A stretch of 64,000 bases of DNA from JAVBRD01 sp031548365 (GCA_031548365.1 JAVBRD010000022.1:1-64000), one strand, 5' to 3'; numbered from the stretch's first letter, positions 50,052 to 59,526 are shown. The notes: generated by a model not told the origin, from the sequence alone. Translations and numbers: made by a program.

Positions 50052-50939
50052 TTATTCGTGGATGGTCATCTCAAGATCGCACGTCGTCTCGCGCGCGACA
50101 AACCCCATGCGGTGGTAGAGCGCTTGCGCGGAGTTGCCTTGCGCGACGAAGAGCCGCAGGAGCGGATGCGTGCCACTCAACGCGTTGAGCGCTTTGAGGA
50201 TCATGGCATCCCCCAAGTGTTGACCGCGCCAGAGCGGGTGAATGGCAATATCCCAGATCACGGGCGTTCCAGCCCAGAGTGTGACAATGGACGCGCCAAC
50301 CGGCTCTTTGCCGAATAACAACAGGCTCGATGCCCGCGAGCAGCTCGCGTCGCGCTTGGAGAAGGCGTAGGAGAGGTCTTCGGCAAATTCATCGGGCGTT
50401 GTGCGAAGCGGATCTTTGCCGTCGTAAGCGGCGCATAGCAGCTGGCTGACGGCGGGGATGTTTTTTTTTGTCACCCCTACAAGCTCAAAACCTTCTGGCA
50501 GCCACCACTCGCACTTCTGCGTGGGCCGCGCCATCGCGCAGCACCAAACCATGCCGTCGCCTTCGCCTTTGACAGGCATCCACCCTGCGCGCATGAAGTG
50601 GGCCAGCTCGCTTTGTCGGATACCCGGTGCGATCGCGCGGCCCGGAGGTGTGATCTTGCGCAGGTGGGAGGAAAGCGCGGTGATGATGCTTCCCAACCCC
50701 TCCACAGGAGGAACGGCGAAGGGGTACGCGAGTACGCCGGGTCCGATGACCGCGCCGCCGACCACAACGCCTTGGCGAAGCAAAAAGTGCGTGGGCTGCC
50801 CTTCGAGCATCCCGCGGAACTCGGCTTCTGTGCGGTAGTGCTCGTCCGCGCCGCGGTAGAGCGATGCCCAAACGGCAAACTCATCCGAAGGGGTCGATTT
50901 GAGCGCGTACCCTGGCGTGATGTAGAGTGGCTGATCCAT
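50052..50939 (-). CDS. GNAT-family N-acetyltransferase
   Basis: 295 aa. The C-terminal GNAT domain shows IWDIAIHPLWRGQHLGDAMILKALNAL (acetyl-CoA loop R-G-Q-x-L-G) and AQALYHRMGFVARETTCDL. The N-terminal half is a degenerate GNAT-like fold (YRTEAEFRGMLEG; GVVVGGAVIGPGVLAYPF). ATG 50939 with AAAGGTG upstream. 19 bp after the PBP2 gene; substrate unknown. Confidence 0.8.
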   Translation of the reverse strand: MDQPLYITPGYALKSTPSDEFAVWASLYRGADEHYRTEAEFRGMLEGQPTHFLLRQGVVVGGAVIGPGVLAYPFAVPPVEGLGSIITALSSHLRKITPPGRAIAPGIRQSELAHFMRAGWMPVKGEGDGMVWCCAMARPTQKCEWWLPEGFELVGVTKKNIPAVSQLLCAAYDGKDPLRTTPDEFAEDLSYAFSKRDASCSRASSLLLFGKEPVGASIVTLWAGTPVIWDIAIHPLWRGQHLGDAMILKALNALSGTHPLLRLFVAQGNSAQALYHRMGFVARETTCDLEMTIHE

Positions 50940-50958
50940 CGCGATCACCTTTGCCTTT

Positions 50959-53469
50959 TCATGTGCTGGGTGCGTCGAGGAAGGTTCCGGGGCGTGGTGC
51001 GTCGTCGGTCACGGGTTTGTTCTTACGATCGAGGTAGGCGCGCATGATCTCTTTTGCTGCGTCTGAGGACCAAAGCCCGGCGTAGCCGTTTTCGATGACG
51101 ACAACGATTGCGATTTCGGGGGCGTCATTGGGAACGTAGCACGTAAACCACGCGGTGTTTTCGATGTCGATGTTGTTTGCGGTCTGCGCTGTGCCCGTCT
51201 TGGCATTGATCAAGCTGGTGTACGGGAAGTCGCGGAAGCGTTTTTCGCCGGTTCCGCCGTCTTCAGGGGAGAGCACGCCGTGCATTCCGGCCTGTATGTG
51301 TTCCAGCGCCCACTCGGCGTTCGTAAGCTGGGAGACGACCGTGGGCTGTTTGTCGACCACGGTTTTTCCGTCGGGCGCGACGACCGCGTCCACGATGTGC
51401 GCTTCGTACACCGTACCCCCGTTGGCGATCGCGGAAATATACCGCGCGACCGATATGGGCGTAAGCCCCGTGATTGACTGGCCGATGCCGGTCATGATCG
51501 TCTCGGTGGGCGTCCAGCGGATCTCGTTTAAGTATTGCAGCGTTTGGTTGACCAGATCGCGCTGCGAAATCACCGAAGAGGCAAGCCCCGTGACCTCGAT
51601 GTAAATGTTGCGCACCTTTGTGCCTGCGCCCTCGGTCGGTTCGCTCACGAGCTCAAAAAGCCTGGCGACCGTGCGATCGAGGCGTTCTTCGTCGAGCGTA
51701 AGCCCGCTCGCTTCACCGGCCTCACGCAGCCGCGCCTTTATGGCATTGGCGACGATCAGCGGCTTGGACGTGCGTTGTCCGTCGATGGAACGCGTTGGAT
51801 CGTAAAGCATTTCGCGGTTGCCTACGATGCTGGTGGACTCCTGCGGAAGCTCAATGCCCGTCTTGCTGGTCAGACCAAGCCGAGACGTCCACGCATACAG
51901 GCGGTCGATGCCTAAACGGTCGGAGACTTCGTAGAAGTAGTAGTTGCACGAGTGAAGCAGTGCCATGCGGATGTCCTGATTCTGGTGGTCCGAAGGATGC
52001 TTTGTCCAGCAGACGGGGCCGTGACCGGATGTGACGTATTTGTTGAAGTAGCCCTCATCGTCGATTTGCTCGGTGGGGGTGACGGCGTTTTCCATCAGCG
52101 CCGCCAACCCTGTGGCCATTTTGAAGATGGATCCCGGAGGGAAACGTGAGCTGATCGCGCGGTTATACAGCGGTTTTAAGGGGTTCTCATCGCCAAGCTT
52201 CTTGTAGTCTTCCTCGCTGATCCCGCCGATGAACACCTGCGGATCGTAACCGGGGTAGCTGACCTGAGATAAAACATCACCGCTGCGCACGTCCATGACG
52301 ATGGCGGCGCCTGAGCCGGCGAACTGTATCTCGCGTCCTCCCCGGTCGGCCACTTTTTTTTCATAGGCAGCCGTGGCCTCCGGTGTGGCGGCCTCGAGAA
52401 GCTTTTTCTCCTCAGCGTAACTGGTTTCGATGTTTTTCTTGAGCGCTTCGTATGTCACGTTTTGCAAATAGAGGTCGATCGTCAGGCGCACGTTGTTGCC
52501 AGAAGAGGCCGGCAGTTCGTCAACGGTGCGGAGGGGCCTGTTGCGATTGTCCACCTCGAGCAGGCGGTAACCTTGGCGCTCGGAGGAGTTTCCAGTGAGC
52601 TGGTCCTCCAGTGTGTACTCAACGCCCGTCACACCCACGAGGTCGTTGGCGTCGTAGCCGCGCGATGTGTAGTCCTTGAGGGTTCTGTCCGGGATTTTGG
52701 CGATGTATCCCGATAGGTGGCCGGTCAACTCGCCCCGGGGGTACACGCGGCGCGTGGACTCAACCACGTTAAAGCCAGTGAGCGCGTCCGAGTATGCCGC
52801 GATCTGCGCCACGACATTGAAGGGTACGTTGCTCGCGATAACGCTGGGCGTGCCGAGAAAAGCCGTCATACGGCTGACCTGCCAAATGGAGAGCACCTTG
52901 GATGCGTGTTCAAAGCCCTTAGCGGGGTCAATCCCGTAGCGCGCGCAGAGCGTTTCATAAATTTTATCGACCGGGTAATCATCGGCGCTCAGATCCATGT
53001 TGTCTCGCCACTGGCTCTCGCGCGAAGCGTTGACGTCGGGCAGCTCGGAGCCGAAATCAAGATAGAACGCACCGTTTTCGCCTTGCTTGAGGTAAAACCC
53101 CCCGATGGTGCTCCCGCCATTGGCTTCAACCATGCCAATGACGGTCTCCATCGCGTGCGTGTGCTGGTCTTTTCCGTATTGCCGAAACTCTTTGTTATTG
53201 AAAATCGTTGGGTCGCGGTAAAAAGTGATGTCATAGCTCTTGACGTCGTGTGCGATGAGCAGCCCGTTGCGGTCGTATATGGATCCGCGAGCGCCTTTGA
53301 TGGCCACGCTCTTGGTTTTGACCATCTCGGATGATTTAACGTTTTCCTCGCCGGAGCGCACCTGCAAGTTTAGAAGCTGAATAAACACAATGCCAAAGAG
53401 AAGGAATGAGAGAACACTGATCGCGACATACCTTGATACTGAGCCCGCTTTGGGTTGGCTGATGTTCAT
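50959..53469 (-). CDS. mrdA: Penicillin-binding protein 2 (class B transpeptidase of the elongasome)
   Basis: 836 aa. Membrane anchor near residues 12-35, the dimer domain beginning KGARGSIYDRNGLLIAHD, then the transpeptidase with SxxK in PPGSIFKMATG (about S447), SxN in HSCNYYFYE and KTG in NAKTGTAQT (about K757). About 200 residues longer than E. coli PBP2, through insertions around the KKNIETSYAEEKK and IKARLREAGEASG regions, as in Firmicutes PbpA/PBP2B-like forms. Directly downstream of mreD. Confidence 0.93.
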   Translation of the reverse strand: MNISQPKAGSVSRYVAISVLSFLLFGIVFIQLLNLQVRSGEENVKSSEMVKTKSVAIKGARGSIYDRNGLLIAHDVKSYDITFYRDPTIFNNKEFRQYGKDQHTHAMETVIGMVEANGGSTIGGFYLKQGENGAFYLDFGSELPDVNASRESQWRDNMDLSADDYPVDKIYETLCARYGIDPAKGFEHASKVLSIWQVSRMTAFLGTPSVIASNVPFNVVAQIAAYSDALTGFNVVESTRRVYPRGELTGHLSGYIAKIPDRTLKDYTSRGYDANDLVGVTGVEYTLEDQLTGNSSERQGYRLLEVDNRNRPLRTVDELPASSGNNVRLTIDLYLQNVTYEALKKNIETSYAEEKKLLEAATPEATAAYEKKVADRGGREIQFAGSGAAIVMDVRSGDVLSQVSYPGYDPQVFIGGISEEDYKKLGDENPLKPLYNRAISSRFPPGSIFKMATGLAALMENAVTPTEQIDDEGYFNKYVTSGHGPVCWTKHPSDHQNQDIRMALLHSCNYYFYEVSDRLGIDRLYAWTSRLGLTSKTGIELPQESTSIVGNREMLYDPTRSIDGQRTSKPLIVANAIKARLREAGEASGLTLDEERLDRTVARLFELVSEPTEGAGTKVRNIYIEVTGLASSVISQRDLVNQTLQYLNEIRWTPTETIMTGIGQSITGLTPISVARYISAIANGGTVYEAHIVDAVVAPDGKTVVDKQPTVVSQLTNAEWALEHIQAGMHGVLSPEDGGTGEKRFRDFPYTSLINAKTGTAQTANNIDIENTAWFTCYVPNDAPEIAIVVVIENGYAGLWSSDAAKEIMRAYLDRKNKPVTDDAPRPGTFLDAPST

Positions 53470-53524
53470 GTGGTCACCTCTTAATCAAGCCTGCATCGGT
53501 TTGCATGGGTAGATGGGATCGCGG

Positions 53525-54091
53525 CTAAAAAATGCCGCGCCGTCTCGGATGCCGAAGCAAGAGGAGCGGCTGAGCGATTACAAGCGCGCACGCGGCGGTG
53601 GCGAGCATGGTTCCGGAGACGCGCGCCAAGACGTCCGTGCCGGTCATTGCAACACCGACCAAGATTGCGATGCAAACGACAATCAGCTCTTTGAGCGCGC
53701 ATGCGGCGAGCGTGGCGGCGATGGGCTTGATGACATGGTCGGAGAAGCTTCGCCTTCGTTTGTCGCTCGCGTCAACCAGAAAAACGCTGCGTGTGATGCG
53801 GATATTGGCCTCGATCCACCCCGACTGCGACGACAGGAGGCCGCCGGCGAGGCCGCACGCCATGTAGATCAAAGCGTAAGTTCCAAGTCCGTCCGTAAAA
53901 AGCGAATCGAGCATCAGCCCGGCAATGATGCCGGAGAGCGCGCCGCGCGCAGGACCGCTCGCCAACCCAACGCACACAACGACGGCGAGCACAGCGTCTA
54001 CCCGCGCGCCGCGCAGAGTAAGAAGCGGCAGAAGCGTGCCTTGCAGCGCAGTCGCGGCCGCGAGAAGCAGGCATTCGACGATCAGCGTCAC
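53525..54091 (-). CDS. mreD: Rod-shape-determining protein MreD
   Basis: 188-aa polytopic membrane protein: LIVECLLLAAATALQGTLLPLLTLRGARVDAVLAVVVCVGLASGPARGALSGIIAGLMLDSLFTDGLGTYALIYMACGLAGG, typical of the family. It starts one base after mreC ends and precedes mrdA. It links MreC with PBP2 in the elongasome. Confidence 0.9.
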   Translation of the reverse strand: MTLIVECLLLAAATALQGTLLPLLTLRGARVDAVLAVVVCVGLASGPARGALSGIIAGLMLDSLFTDGLGTYALIYMACGLAGGLLSSQSGWIEANIRITRSVFLVDASDKRRRSFSDHVIKPIAATLAACALKELIVVCIAILVGVAMTGTDVLARVSGTMLATAACALVIAQPLLLLRHPRRRGIF

Positions 54092-54092
54092 G

Positions 54093-55016
54093 TCATGGCC
54101 CTCCCTGAGGAGCGGGTGTGGGGGAGGCCTTGGGCGCGGCCGAGGGTGTGGCCGTGGGAATTGGCAAACGGTCAGGCTTGCCCTCCGACGTGCCGTCGAC
54201 CATGATCAAGACGTTTTCCACGCGCAAGATGTCCTCCGCGGGCTGTATGCTGGCAAACGAAGGCGTAACGCCCTGATTGCGCGATATCTGCGTCACGTTC
54301 CCGATGACAAGCCCTTTGGGCATCAGCTGATCCATGCCGGAGGTGATCACGCGGTCGCCGGGAACGAGTAAGGCGTCAAACGGCAAAAACTCCATCCGGC
54401 AGGGATCGCCGTTGGAGCCTGAAATCATGTTGCCACGAACGAGTCCGTTGTCGCGCGAACGCTCGACCAGCCCGCTGACCGAGCAGCGCGTGTCCAAGAG
54501 CGTGCACACACGCGCGGTTGAGTCGGTGGTGTCCACGATGTAGCCGATCAGCCCTTTGGCCGTTACGACAGGATCCCATTTTCGGATGCCCTGCTTCGCG
54601 CCCTGGTCGATGACCAGCTCCATGTAACTGGAGTCGGGGTGGCGCCCGATCACACGTGCGGCGTGAAAATCATGCTCTGGTGTCGTGTCGATGTATTTTT
54701 GCTGCTCAAGCAAGCGTTTGTTTTCCTCCGAAGCTTCGGAGAGCGCGAGCACCTCTGCCTTGAGCGCTTCGTGTTCCTCGGACAGCTGTAGAAACGCGGC
54801 TTCAAGGTCCTGGTCGTATGTACGCTTGATCAGGTAGGTGCGCGCGTTGTCGACCAGGCCCTGCGTCAGTCCCGTGAGCGGGCGTGACAAAAATCGAATC
54901 CCACTCGAAAAAAAAGGAATCTCAAGCCTGCCGGAAGCGGAAAACAACACCAGCGCCGTCAATCCCAATAGGGCGGCGATGATGATGGGCTTACCGAAAC
55001 GGCTCCAAAATGACAT
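54093..55016 (-). CDS. mreC: Rod-shape-determining protein MreC
   Basis: 307 aa. N-terminal membrane helix (IIIAALLGLTALVLF), coiled coil (LEAAFLQLSEEHEALKAEVLALSEASEENKRLLEQ), then the beta-rich MreC core (AARVIGRHPDSSYMELVIDQGAKQGI; GLIGYIVDTTDSTARVCTLLD; DRVITSGMDQLMPKGLVIG). The C-terminus is a Pro/Ala tail. 20 bp after mreB. Confidence 0.92.
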   Translation of the reverse strand: MSFWSRFGKPIIIAALLGLTALVLFSASGRLEIPFFSSGIRFLSRPLTGLTQGLVDNARTYLIKRTYDQDLEAAFLQLSEEHEALKAEVLALSEASEENKRLLEQQKYIDTTPEHDFHAARVIGRHPDSSYMELVIDQGAKQGIRKWDPVVTAKGLIGYIVDTTDSTARVCTLLDTRCSVSGLVERSRDNGLVRGNMISGSNGDPCRMEFLPFDALLVPGDRVITSGMDQLMPKGLVIGNVTQISRNQGVTPSFASIQPAEDILRVENVLIMVDGTSEGKPDRLPIPTATPSAAPKASPTPAPQGGP

Positions 55017-55036
55017 GCGTCAATCCTTTGCTTGCG

Positions 55037-56065
55037 TTAATCGTCCCGCGAGGGGGAGAGCGCGTGCCGAAGCACGGCAATATCCTCTGCCATGCGCCCG
55101 GCGCCGATGACCACGCAGTCAAGCGGGTTGTCGGCAATCAGGACGGGCATGCCCGTCTCCAGTGAAATCAGCGTGTCCAGCCCGTGGAGCAGCGCGCCGC
55201 CACCCGTGAGCACGATGCCGCGCTCCATGATGTCAGACGCAAGCTCCGGCGGAGTTTTCTCAAGGCATCCTTTGATGGCTTCGACGATTTGCATCACAGG
55301 CTCGCGCAACGCTTCGCGAATCTCGTCCGATGTGATCTCAAGCGTCTGCGGTAAGCCGGTGATCAAGTCACGGCCGCGCACCGTGGCCATCTCTTGCCGC
55401 TCGACCGCGAGCGCGGAACCAATGTTGATTTTGACTTCTTCAGCCGTCCGTTCACCGATGAGCAGGTTGCGGTCCTTCTTGATGTACGCGATGATGGCAT
55501 CATCCAGCTTGTTCCCGCCTACGCGGATGGATCGCGCCGTGACGATGCCGCCCAGCGAAATGACCGCGACCTCGCTCGTGCCGCCCCCGATGTCCACGAC
55601 CATGCTCCCTGTGGGGTCCTGCACAGGCAGTCCAGCGCCGATTGCGGCGGCCATGGGTTCCTCGACGATGAAGGCCTGCCGCGCGCCTGCCGAGCGCGTC
55701 GCTTCGTCCACCGCGCGCCGTTCGACCGCCGTCACGCCGCAGGGCACGCACACGACTACCCTCGGCTTGAACAGCGGGAAACTCGTCCCCGTGGCTTTGC
55801 GGATGAAATACTTGAGCATGATTTCAGTGACGTCAAAGTCGGCGATGACGCCCTCGTGCATGGGACGCATCGCCGTGATGTTGCCGGGCGTGCGCCCGAT
55901 CATGCGTTTGGCCTCTTCGCCAACAGCGAGAACTTCGCGGCGCGACTCGTTGCGCACGGCGACAACGCTTGGCTCGCGGATGATGATGCCCCTGCCGCGC
56001 ATATAGACAAGCACATTGGCGGTGCCAAGATCAATGCCCAGATCGTGAGAAAAAAATGAACACAT
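55037..56065 (-). CDS. mreB: Rod-shape-determining protein MreB (actin-like)
   Basis: 342 aa. Phosphate 1 motif LGIDLGTANVLVYMRGRG, connect/phosphate 2 MVVDIGGGTSEVAVISLGGI, adenosine motif GIVLTGGGALLHGLD. ATG 56065 is preceded by GGAG at 8 bases; the frame upstream is not coding. It organises lateral cell-wall synthesis with MreC, MreD and PBP2. Confidence 0.95.
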   Translation of the reverse strand: MCSFFSHDLGIDLGTANVLVYMRGRGIIIREPSVVAVRNESRREVLAVGEEAKRMIGRTPGNITAMRPMHEGVIADFDVTEIMLKYFIRKATGTSFPLFKPRVVVCVPCGVTAVERRAVDEATRSAGARQAFIVEEPMAAAIGAGLPVQDPTGSMVVDIGGGTSEVAVISLGGIVTARSIRVGGNKLDDAIIAYIKKDRNLLIGERTAEEVKINIGSALAVERQEMATVRGRDLITGLPQTLEITSDEIREALREPVMQIVEAIKGCLEKTPPELASDIMERGIVLTGGGALLHGLDTLISLETGMPVLIADNPLDCVVIGAGRMAEDIAVLRHALSPSRDD

Positions 56066-56211
56066 CGCTGTATCTCCTTTGGTGGGAACGCTCCGCGTTT
56101 GAGGGCTTGTCCGGCGATGACCACGCGGCGATAATGCGTATCCATAAAACTTCGCCGTCATCATAGGTATATCCTTTTTTTGTAAGCCAATTCGCGCGTG
56201 GGAGCAAGGCG

Positions 56212-56790
56212 TTACAGCTCCTGCAGGCCGAAATCGCGAGAAAGGACCGATCGCACGCGACATAGGGGAAGACCCATCACGTTGTGGTAGTCTCCGCAAA
56301 TCCGGGCAACGTATGTACCTGCCAGCCCTTGCACTGAGAAAGCGCCCGCACGGTCGAGTACGTCGTCGGCAAGCAGGAGGCGCTCAATACTGGGAGGAGG
56401 GATTACATCAAATGTGACGTCGGTGATCTCGTGAAACGTGACGTGATGGCCGGTTAAGCTGTCAAGTAGGCAGACACCTGTGAGCACGCGCACAGTCGAT
56501 GAGGAAAGCGCGGCGAGCATGGCGCGTGCGTGGGTGATATCGCGGGGCTTTGCATAGACGGAGTCTCCCAACGCAACGATGGTGTCTGCGGCCAAGATGA
56601 TGGCAGGATGCGACAGCCGCGGGGCTACCGCGCCCGCTTTGCGTACGGAGAGATCCTCGAGCGCTTGCCCCAGCCCGAGCGGTGCGAGCGTTTCATCGAC
56701 GTCAGGTGGATGCACATCGAAAGGATAACCAAGAAGTCCGAGCAGGTCACGCCGTCTCGGGGATGCGGACGCCAACACGAGGCGGTTCAC
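56212..56790 (-). CDS. maf: Maf-family nucleotide pyrophosphatase
   Basis: 192 aa. RLVLASASPRRRDLLGLLGYPFDV with the SxxR...R motif, KAGAVA, ILAADTIVALGD with the catalytic Asp, and QGLAGTYVARICGDYHNVMGLPL. Hydrolyses non-canonical or dTTP/UTP nucleotides. Overlaps DUF4321 gene by 4 bp; 146 bp before mreB. Confidence 0.93.
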   Translation of the reverse strand: MNRLVLASASPRRRDLLGLLGYPFDVHPPDVDETLAPLGLGQALEDLSVRKAGAVAPRLSHPAIILAADTIVALGDSVYAKPRDITHARAMLAALSSSTVRVLTGVCLLDSLTGHHVTFHEITDVTFDVIPPPSIERLLLADDVLDRAGAFSVQGLAGTYVARICGDYHNVMGLPLCRVRSVLSRDFGLQEL

Positions 56791-57041
56791 CGCAGCGCGA
56801 AAAACAGGCCGGCAAGCGCGCCTGCTGCGCCACCGAGATTAAAGCGCAACACGATGCCAAATGTCAGCCGGATGAACACCAGATCAAGCGTCCAAGGCGC
56901 CGCAGTTGATCCAACATCGTAAGTCGCGCGGAGAATCTCGGGCAATATCGGCGAGATGACCGCCCAGAGCGCCGTGCCAATGATCGCGCCGCCAAGCATG
57001 GAGATGGTGATGATCAAAGCGGATTGCCGTTTCATGGCCAT
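56787..57041 (-). CDS. DUF4321-like small membrane protein
   Basis: 84 aa with two hydrophobic segments (ALIITISMLGGAIIGTALWAVISPILP and LVFIRLTFGIVLRFNLGGAAGALAGLFFAL). Small proteins of this pattern occur next to maf/mreB in Clostridia (family knowledge). Function unknown. Start ATG 57041; an internal ATG at 57035 is possible. Confidence 0.7.
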   Translation of the reverse strand: MAMKRQSALIITISMLGGAIIGTALWAVISPILPEILRATYDVGSTAAPWTLDLVFIRLTFGIVLRFNLGGAAGALAGLFFALR

Positions 57042-57065
57042 GGCGATGACCTCTCTTCTGTACGT

Positions 57066-57761
57066 CTACAGCTCGTAAAGCTGAAAGTCCAGCCGGTCGC
57101 AGGAGACCTGATGGTAGAACACGCCGTTTCGTTCGCCGTGGAAGCAGGTTTTCAGGCTTCCTCCGTGCAGATGGCCGTAGAGCACATCCTTGACGCCGTT
57201 CGACTCGAGCTGGCCGGTGAATCCTGAGCTTTCGCGCGCTTCGTTGAACGGCGGATAGTGCATCATGACAATGAGCCGCTCTCCGTCATTGAGCGGCAAA
57301 GCGGCCCGGAGTGAAAGCCTCAGGCGGTGCACTTCGCGGTTGTAGATGCGTTCGTCATCGGAGGAGAGTTTGCCTGATCCAGGGCTTGGGCAAATCCATC
57401 CGCGTGTGCCGCAAACGACGAGCGGCCCAAAGCGCAGAGCGTCGTTTTGTAGCGCGTAAACGTCTTTTGGGAGCGCTGCTCTCACTTGTGTCACGCTCGA
57501 CCACCAGTAGTCGTGGTTGCCGCGCATAATCACTTTTCTACCGGGGAAGGTCGCAATTTTTCCGAGATCCGGAACCGCGTTTTTCAGCGTCATGGCCCAG
57601 CTGATGTCGCCGGGAATGAGGATGACGTCGTCGGAGGAGACTCGGTCGGCCGCATCGCGCGATATGCGCTCAAAGTGATCCTGCCATCCGTTGCCGAAGA
57701 GGTCCATGGGCTTGTCTTCGCCGCCAGGAAGATGCAAATCACTGATCGCAAAAATTCGCAA
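57066..57761 (-). CDS. Metallophosphoesterase
   Basis: 231 aa, calcineurin-like fold: AISDLHLPGG, ILIPGDISWAM, KVIMRGNHDYWW, MMHYPPFN and LYGHLHGGSLKTC supply the dinuclear metal ligands. Begins at TTG 57761 with GGGAGG upstream; longer in-frame extension to 57896 is not coding-like. First of the closely spaced group before maf and mreB. Substrate unknown. Confidence 0.88.
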   Translation of the reverse strand: MRIFAISDLHLPGGEDKPMDLFGNGWQDHFERISRDAADRVSSDDVILIPGDISWAMTLKNAVPDLGKIATFPGRKVIMRGNHDYWWSSVTQVRAALPKDVYALQNDALRFGPLVVCGTRGWICPSPGSGKLSSDDERIYNREVHRLRLSLRAALPLNDGERLIVMMHYPPFNEARESSGFTGQLESNGVKDVLYGHLHGGSLKTCFHGERNGVFYHQVSCDRLDFQLYEL

Positions 57762-57968
57762 CGATAGACCTCCCGGTTTTTTTGTGCCCGTAGCTTTGAT
57801 TTTTATCGTCGCGGATTTGCACGAAGCCGCAACCGGAACAGCAGTGTCCGAGGATCGGCACCGCACAAAGGAGTGTCGCTGATGACGGGGGAACATTTTG
57901 CCTCAAGAAGAGGAGGCTGCGCTGCATTGGGACACATGCAGCTATGATGTGGCAAGAAGCGACGTGCC

Positions 57969-58421
57969 TTAGATGTCTTCCTCTTCTTCGTCCTCATCTT
58001 CGTCTTCGGCAAGCGCTTCAAGGCTATCATCTACGATAATCGCGCCGTCGAGCAGCTCGTCGGCCGAGTCGTCGCCCAGTTCCTGATCAATCTCTTTGTA
58101 TTCACGCTCGGGAATGTCGTCGCCGGCGACAATTTCGATCTCATCCATGCCGCTGACTGATGCGGGATCAAGCATATCCTCCGCGGGTATGGGCGCTGTG
58201 TCGTCCGCACTTGAGAGCGCCGTGTGGCGGGCGATCTCGCGAAGGCAAACGTAGCAGAGTTCTTCGCCCGGCACAATCGGGTTCTCCCCGCACTCGGGAC
58301 AGATGTCTGCGGCGTCGTCGCGCACCTCTTCGCCGTGGAGTTCGCGCTTGCATACCGCGCAGTACTTATCGGTCTCGTTCATGTAATTGAGTTCACACCT
58401 GGGGCACTTAACCAATGCCAT
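57969..58421 (-). CDS. Zinc-ribbon protein with acidic tail
   Basis: 150 aa. Three CxxC-type pairs: LVKCPRCELNYMNETDKYCAVCKRELHG, then ICPECGENPIVPGEELCYVCLREIA. The rest is strongly acidic and ends in a D/E run (EDEDEDEEEEDI). ATG 58421 with AAAGGGA upstream. It could bind nucleic-acid machinery or act as an adaptor; function unknown. Confidence 0.65.
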   Translation of the reverse strand: MALVKCPRCELNYMNETDKYCAVCKRELHGEEVRDDAADICPECGENPIVPGEELCYVCLREIARHTALSSADDTAPIPAEDMLDPASVSGMDEIEIVAGDDIPEREYKEIDQELGDDSADELLDGAIIVDDSLEALAEDEDEDEEEEDI

Positions 58422-58598
58422 CACTAATACGTCCCTTTCGCATCTGCAATCTACAGGAAGTTGCTTGTAACGTAATTGCCTACGAGGTCGAATACCACCC
58501 AAATATCGGGCTTTTTGGAAATTACCATGTTTTGACATGGGAATTAATTGCCATTTTGCTTGCCTAAACATAGTAATAATGGCTACAATTTCAACGAA

Positions 58599-58631
58599 CT
58601 CCGGGAACAAAAGGCGAAAAAGCCACCGGAG
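58599..58631 (+). promoter_or_regulatory. Leader hairpin before the CAP-domain gene
   Basis: CTCCGG (58599-58604) pairs with CCGGAG (58626-58631) and encloses GGC/GCC; the AGGAGG ribosome site follows six bases later. Looks like a small leader structure; it does not match a known riboswitch that can be named with confidence. Confidence 0.35.
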
Positions 58632-58648
58632 ACAAAAGGAGGCAAAAC

Positions 58649-59347
58649 ATGAGAAAACGCAGATTGATCGCGGTCCTGCTCGCGGCATCCATCGCCACGG
58701 CGAATACAACGGCATTTGCCGCCGGCAGTATTTCATGCCCGCAAACCAACGGACTTATACAGGTCAGCCCCGGCGTTTACAAAGTATGCCTTGGCTCGCG
58801 ATTTGGTTTTAGCCTGACACTGCCGGGCAATCTCATTCCGGACTCCATTCGAAACCCGCAGGCTTCGTGCCCGGCAACTTCAGCCCCGGCTCCCACTGCA
58901 CCCGTAACTACGGCCAAGCCGACGGCGACGCCTTCTCCAAGTCCCGATCATTATACACAAGCCGTCTGTAGCGCGCAAGCACAACAAATGGCGCAATGGA
59001 TCAATCAGGAGCGCGTCAAGAATGGCTTGTCGCAGCTGCCGCTCGACGCGAGCCTCTGTAAAGTCGCGACCGTGAAGTCGCAGGACATGCTTGATAAGAA
59101 TTACTTTGCTCATGAATCGCCCACGTATGGGAGCATGGCGACGATGCTAAAGACATTTGGCGTGCCCTTTGCTTCCTGCGGCGAGAACATCGCCTCTCAC
59201 GCCAGCATTTCGAAAGCTCACGCGGCGTTTATGTCCAGCGAGGGACACCGTCGCAACATCCTGACAAGCTCATGGACGCGCATGGGTATTGGCGTTGTGT
59301 TCGATCGAAATGGTTTTGTTCGCGTCACCGAGGTATTCGCGCGGTAA
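58649..59347 (+). CDS. Secreted CAP/SCP-domain protein (YkwD-like)
   Basis: 232 aa. Signal peptide (RKRRLIAVLLAASIATANTTAFAA), a short N-terminal module with Cys pair, a Pro/Thr/Ser linker (about residues 72-100) and the CAP domain (MAQWINQERVKNGLSQLPLDASLCKVATVKSQDMLDKNYFAHESPTYGSMATML; GENIA; SEGHRRNILTSSWTRMGIGV). AGGAGG precedes the ATG. Surface protein; in spore-formers such proteins occur in spore coats, but this cannot be read here. Confidence 0.9.
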   Translation: MRKRRLIAVLLAASIATANTTAFAAGSISCPQTNGLIQVSPGVYKVCLGSRFGFSLTLPGNLIPDSIRNPQASCPATSAPAPTAPVTTAKPTATPSPSPDHYTQAVCSAQAQQMAQWINQERVKNGLSQLPLDASLCKVATVKSQDMLDKNYFAHESPTYGSMATMLKTFGVPFASCGENIASHASISKAHAAFMSSEGHRRNILTSSWTRMGIGVVFDRNGFVRVTEVFAR

Positions 59348-59491
59348 CAGGCCGGATGCCACAGCGAAGGGGTGCGGGAGAGCGGTGCTCGCCTGCGCTC
59401 CTTCTGCTTGTATGCCAACAGATATGCAAAATATGAAAGGAATCTTTTAAGGATGCGCGCGTTTGGAGTGTGCAAAAGCCATGGCGTGTGG

Positions 59492-59497
59492 TATAAT
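59492..59497 (+). promoter_or_regulatory. Extended -10 promoter element of the yicC-priA block
   Basis: TATAAT with TGG extended -10, 30 bp before yicC; no clear -35. Confidence 0.5.
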
Positions 59498-59526
59498 AAA
59501 GATTATTTGGCTTGTGGAGGGACTTC

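Noticed and set aside
56106..56167. GATGAC/GTCATC pair upstream of mreB as a further repeat copy
   Set aside because: Only six bases pair across a long loop and none of the other conserved blocks of copies A and B are present.
56066..56299. N-terminal extension of mreB by 78 codons
   Set aside because: MreB homology starts at MCSFFSHDLG with a Shine-Dalgarno in front, and the extension has no protein-like pattern.
58422..58736. N-terminal extension of the zinc-ribbon gene
   Set aside because: It would overlap the leader and start of the divergent CAP-domain gene; AAAGGGA marks ATG 58421.
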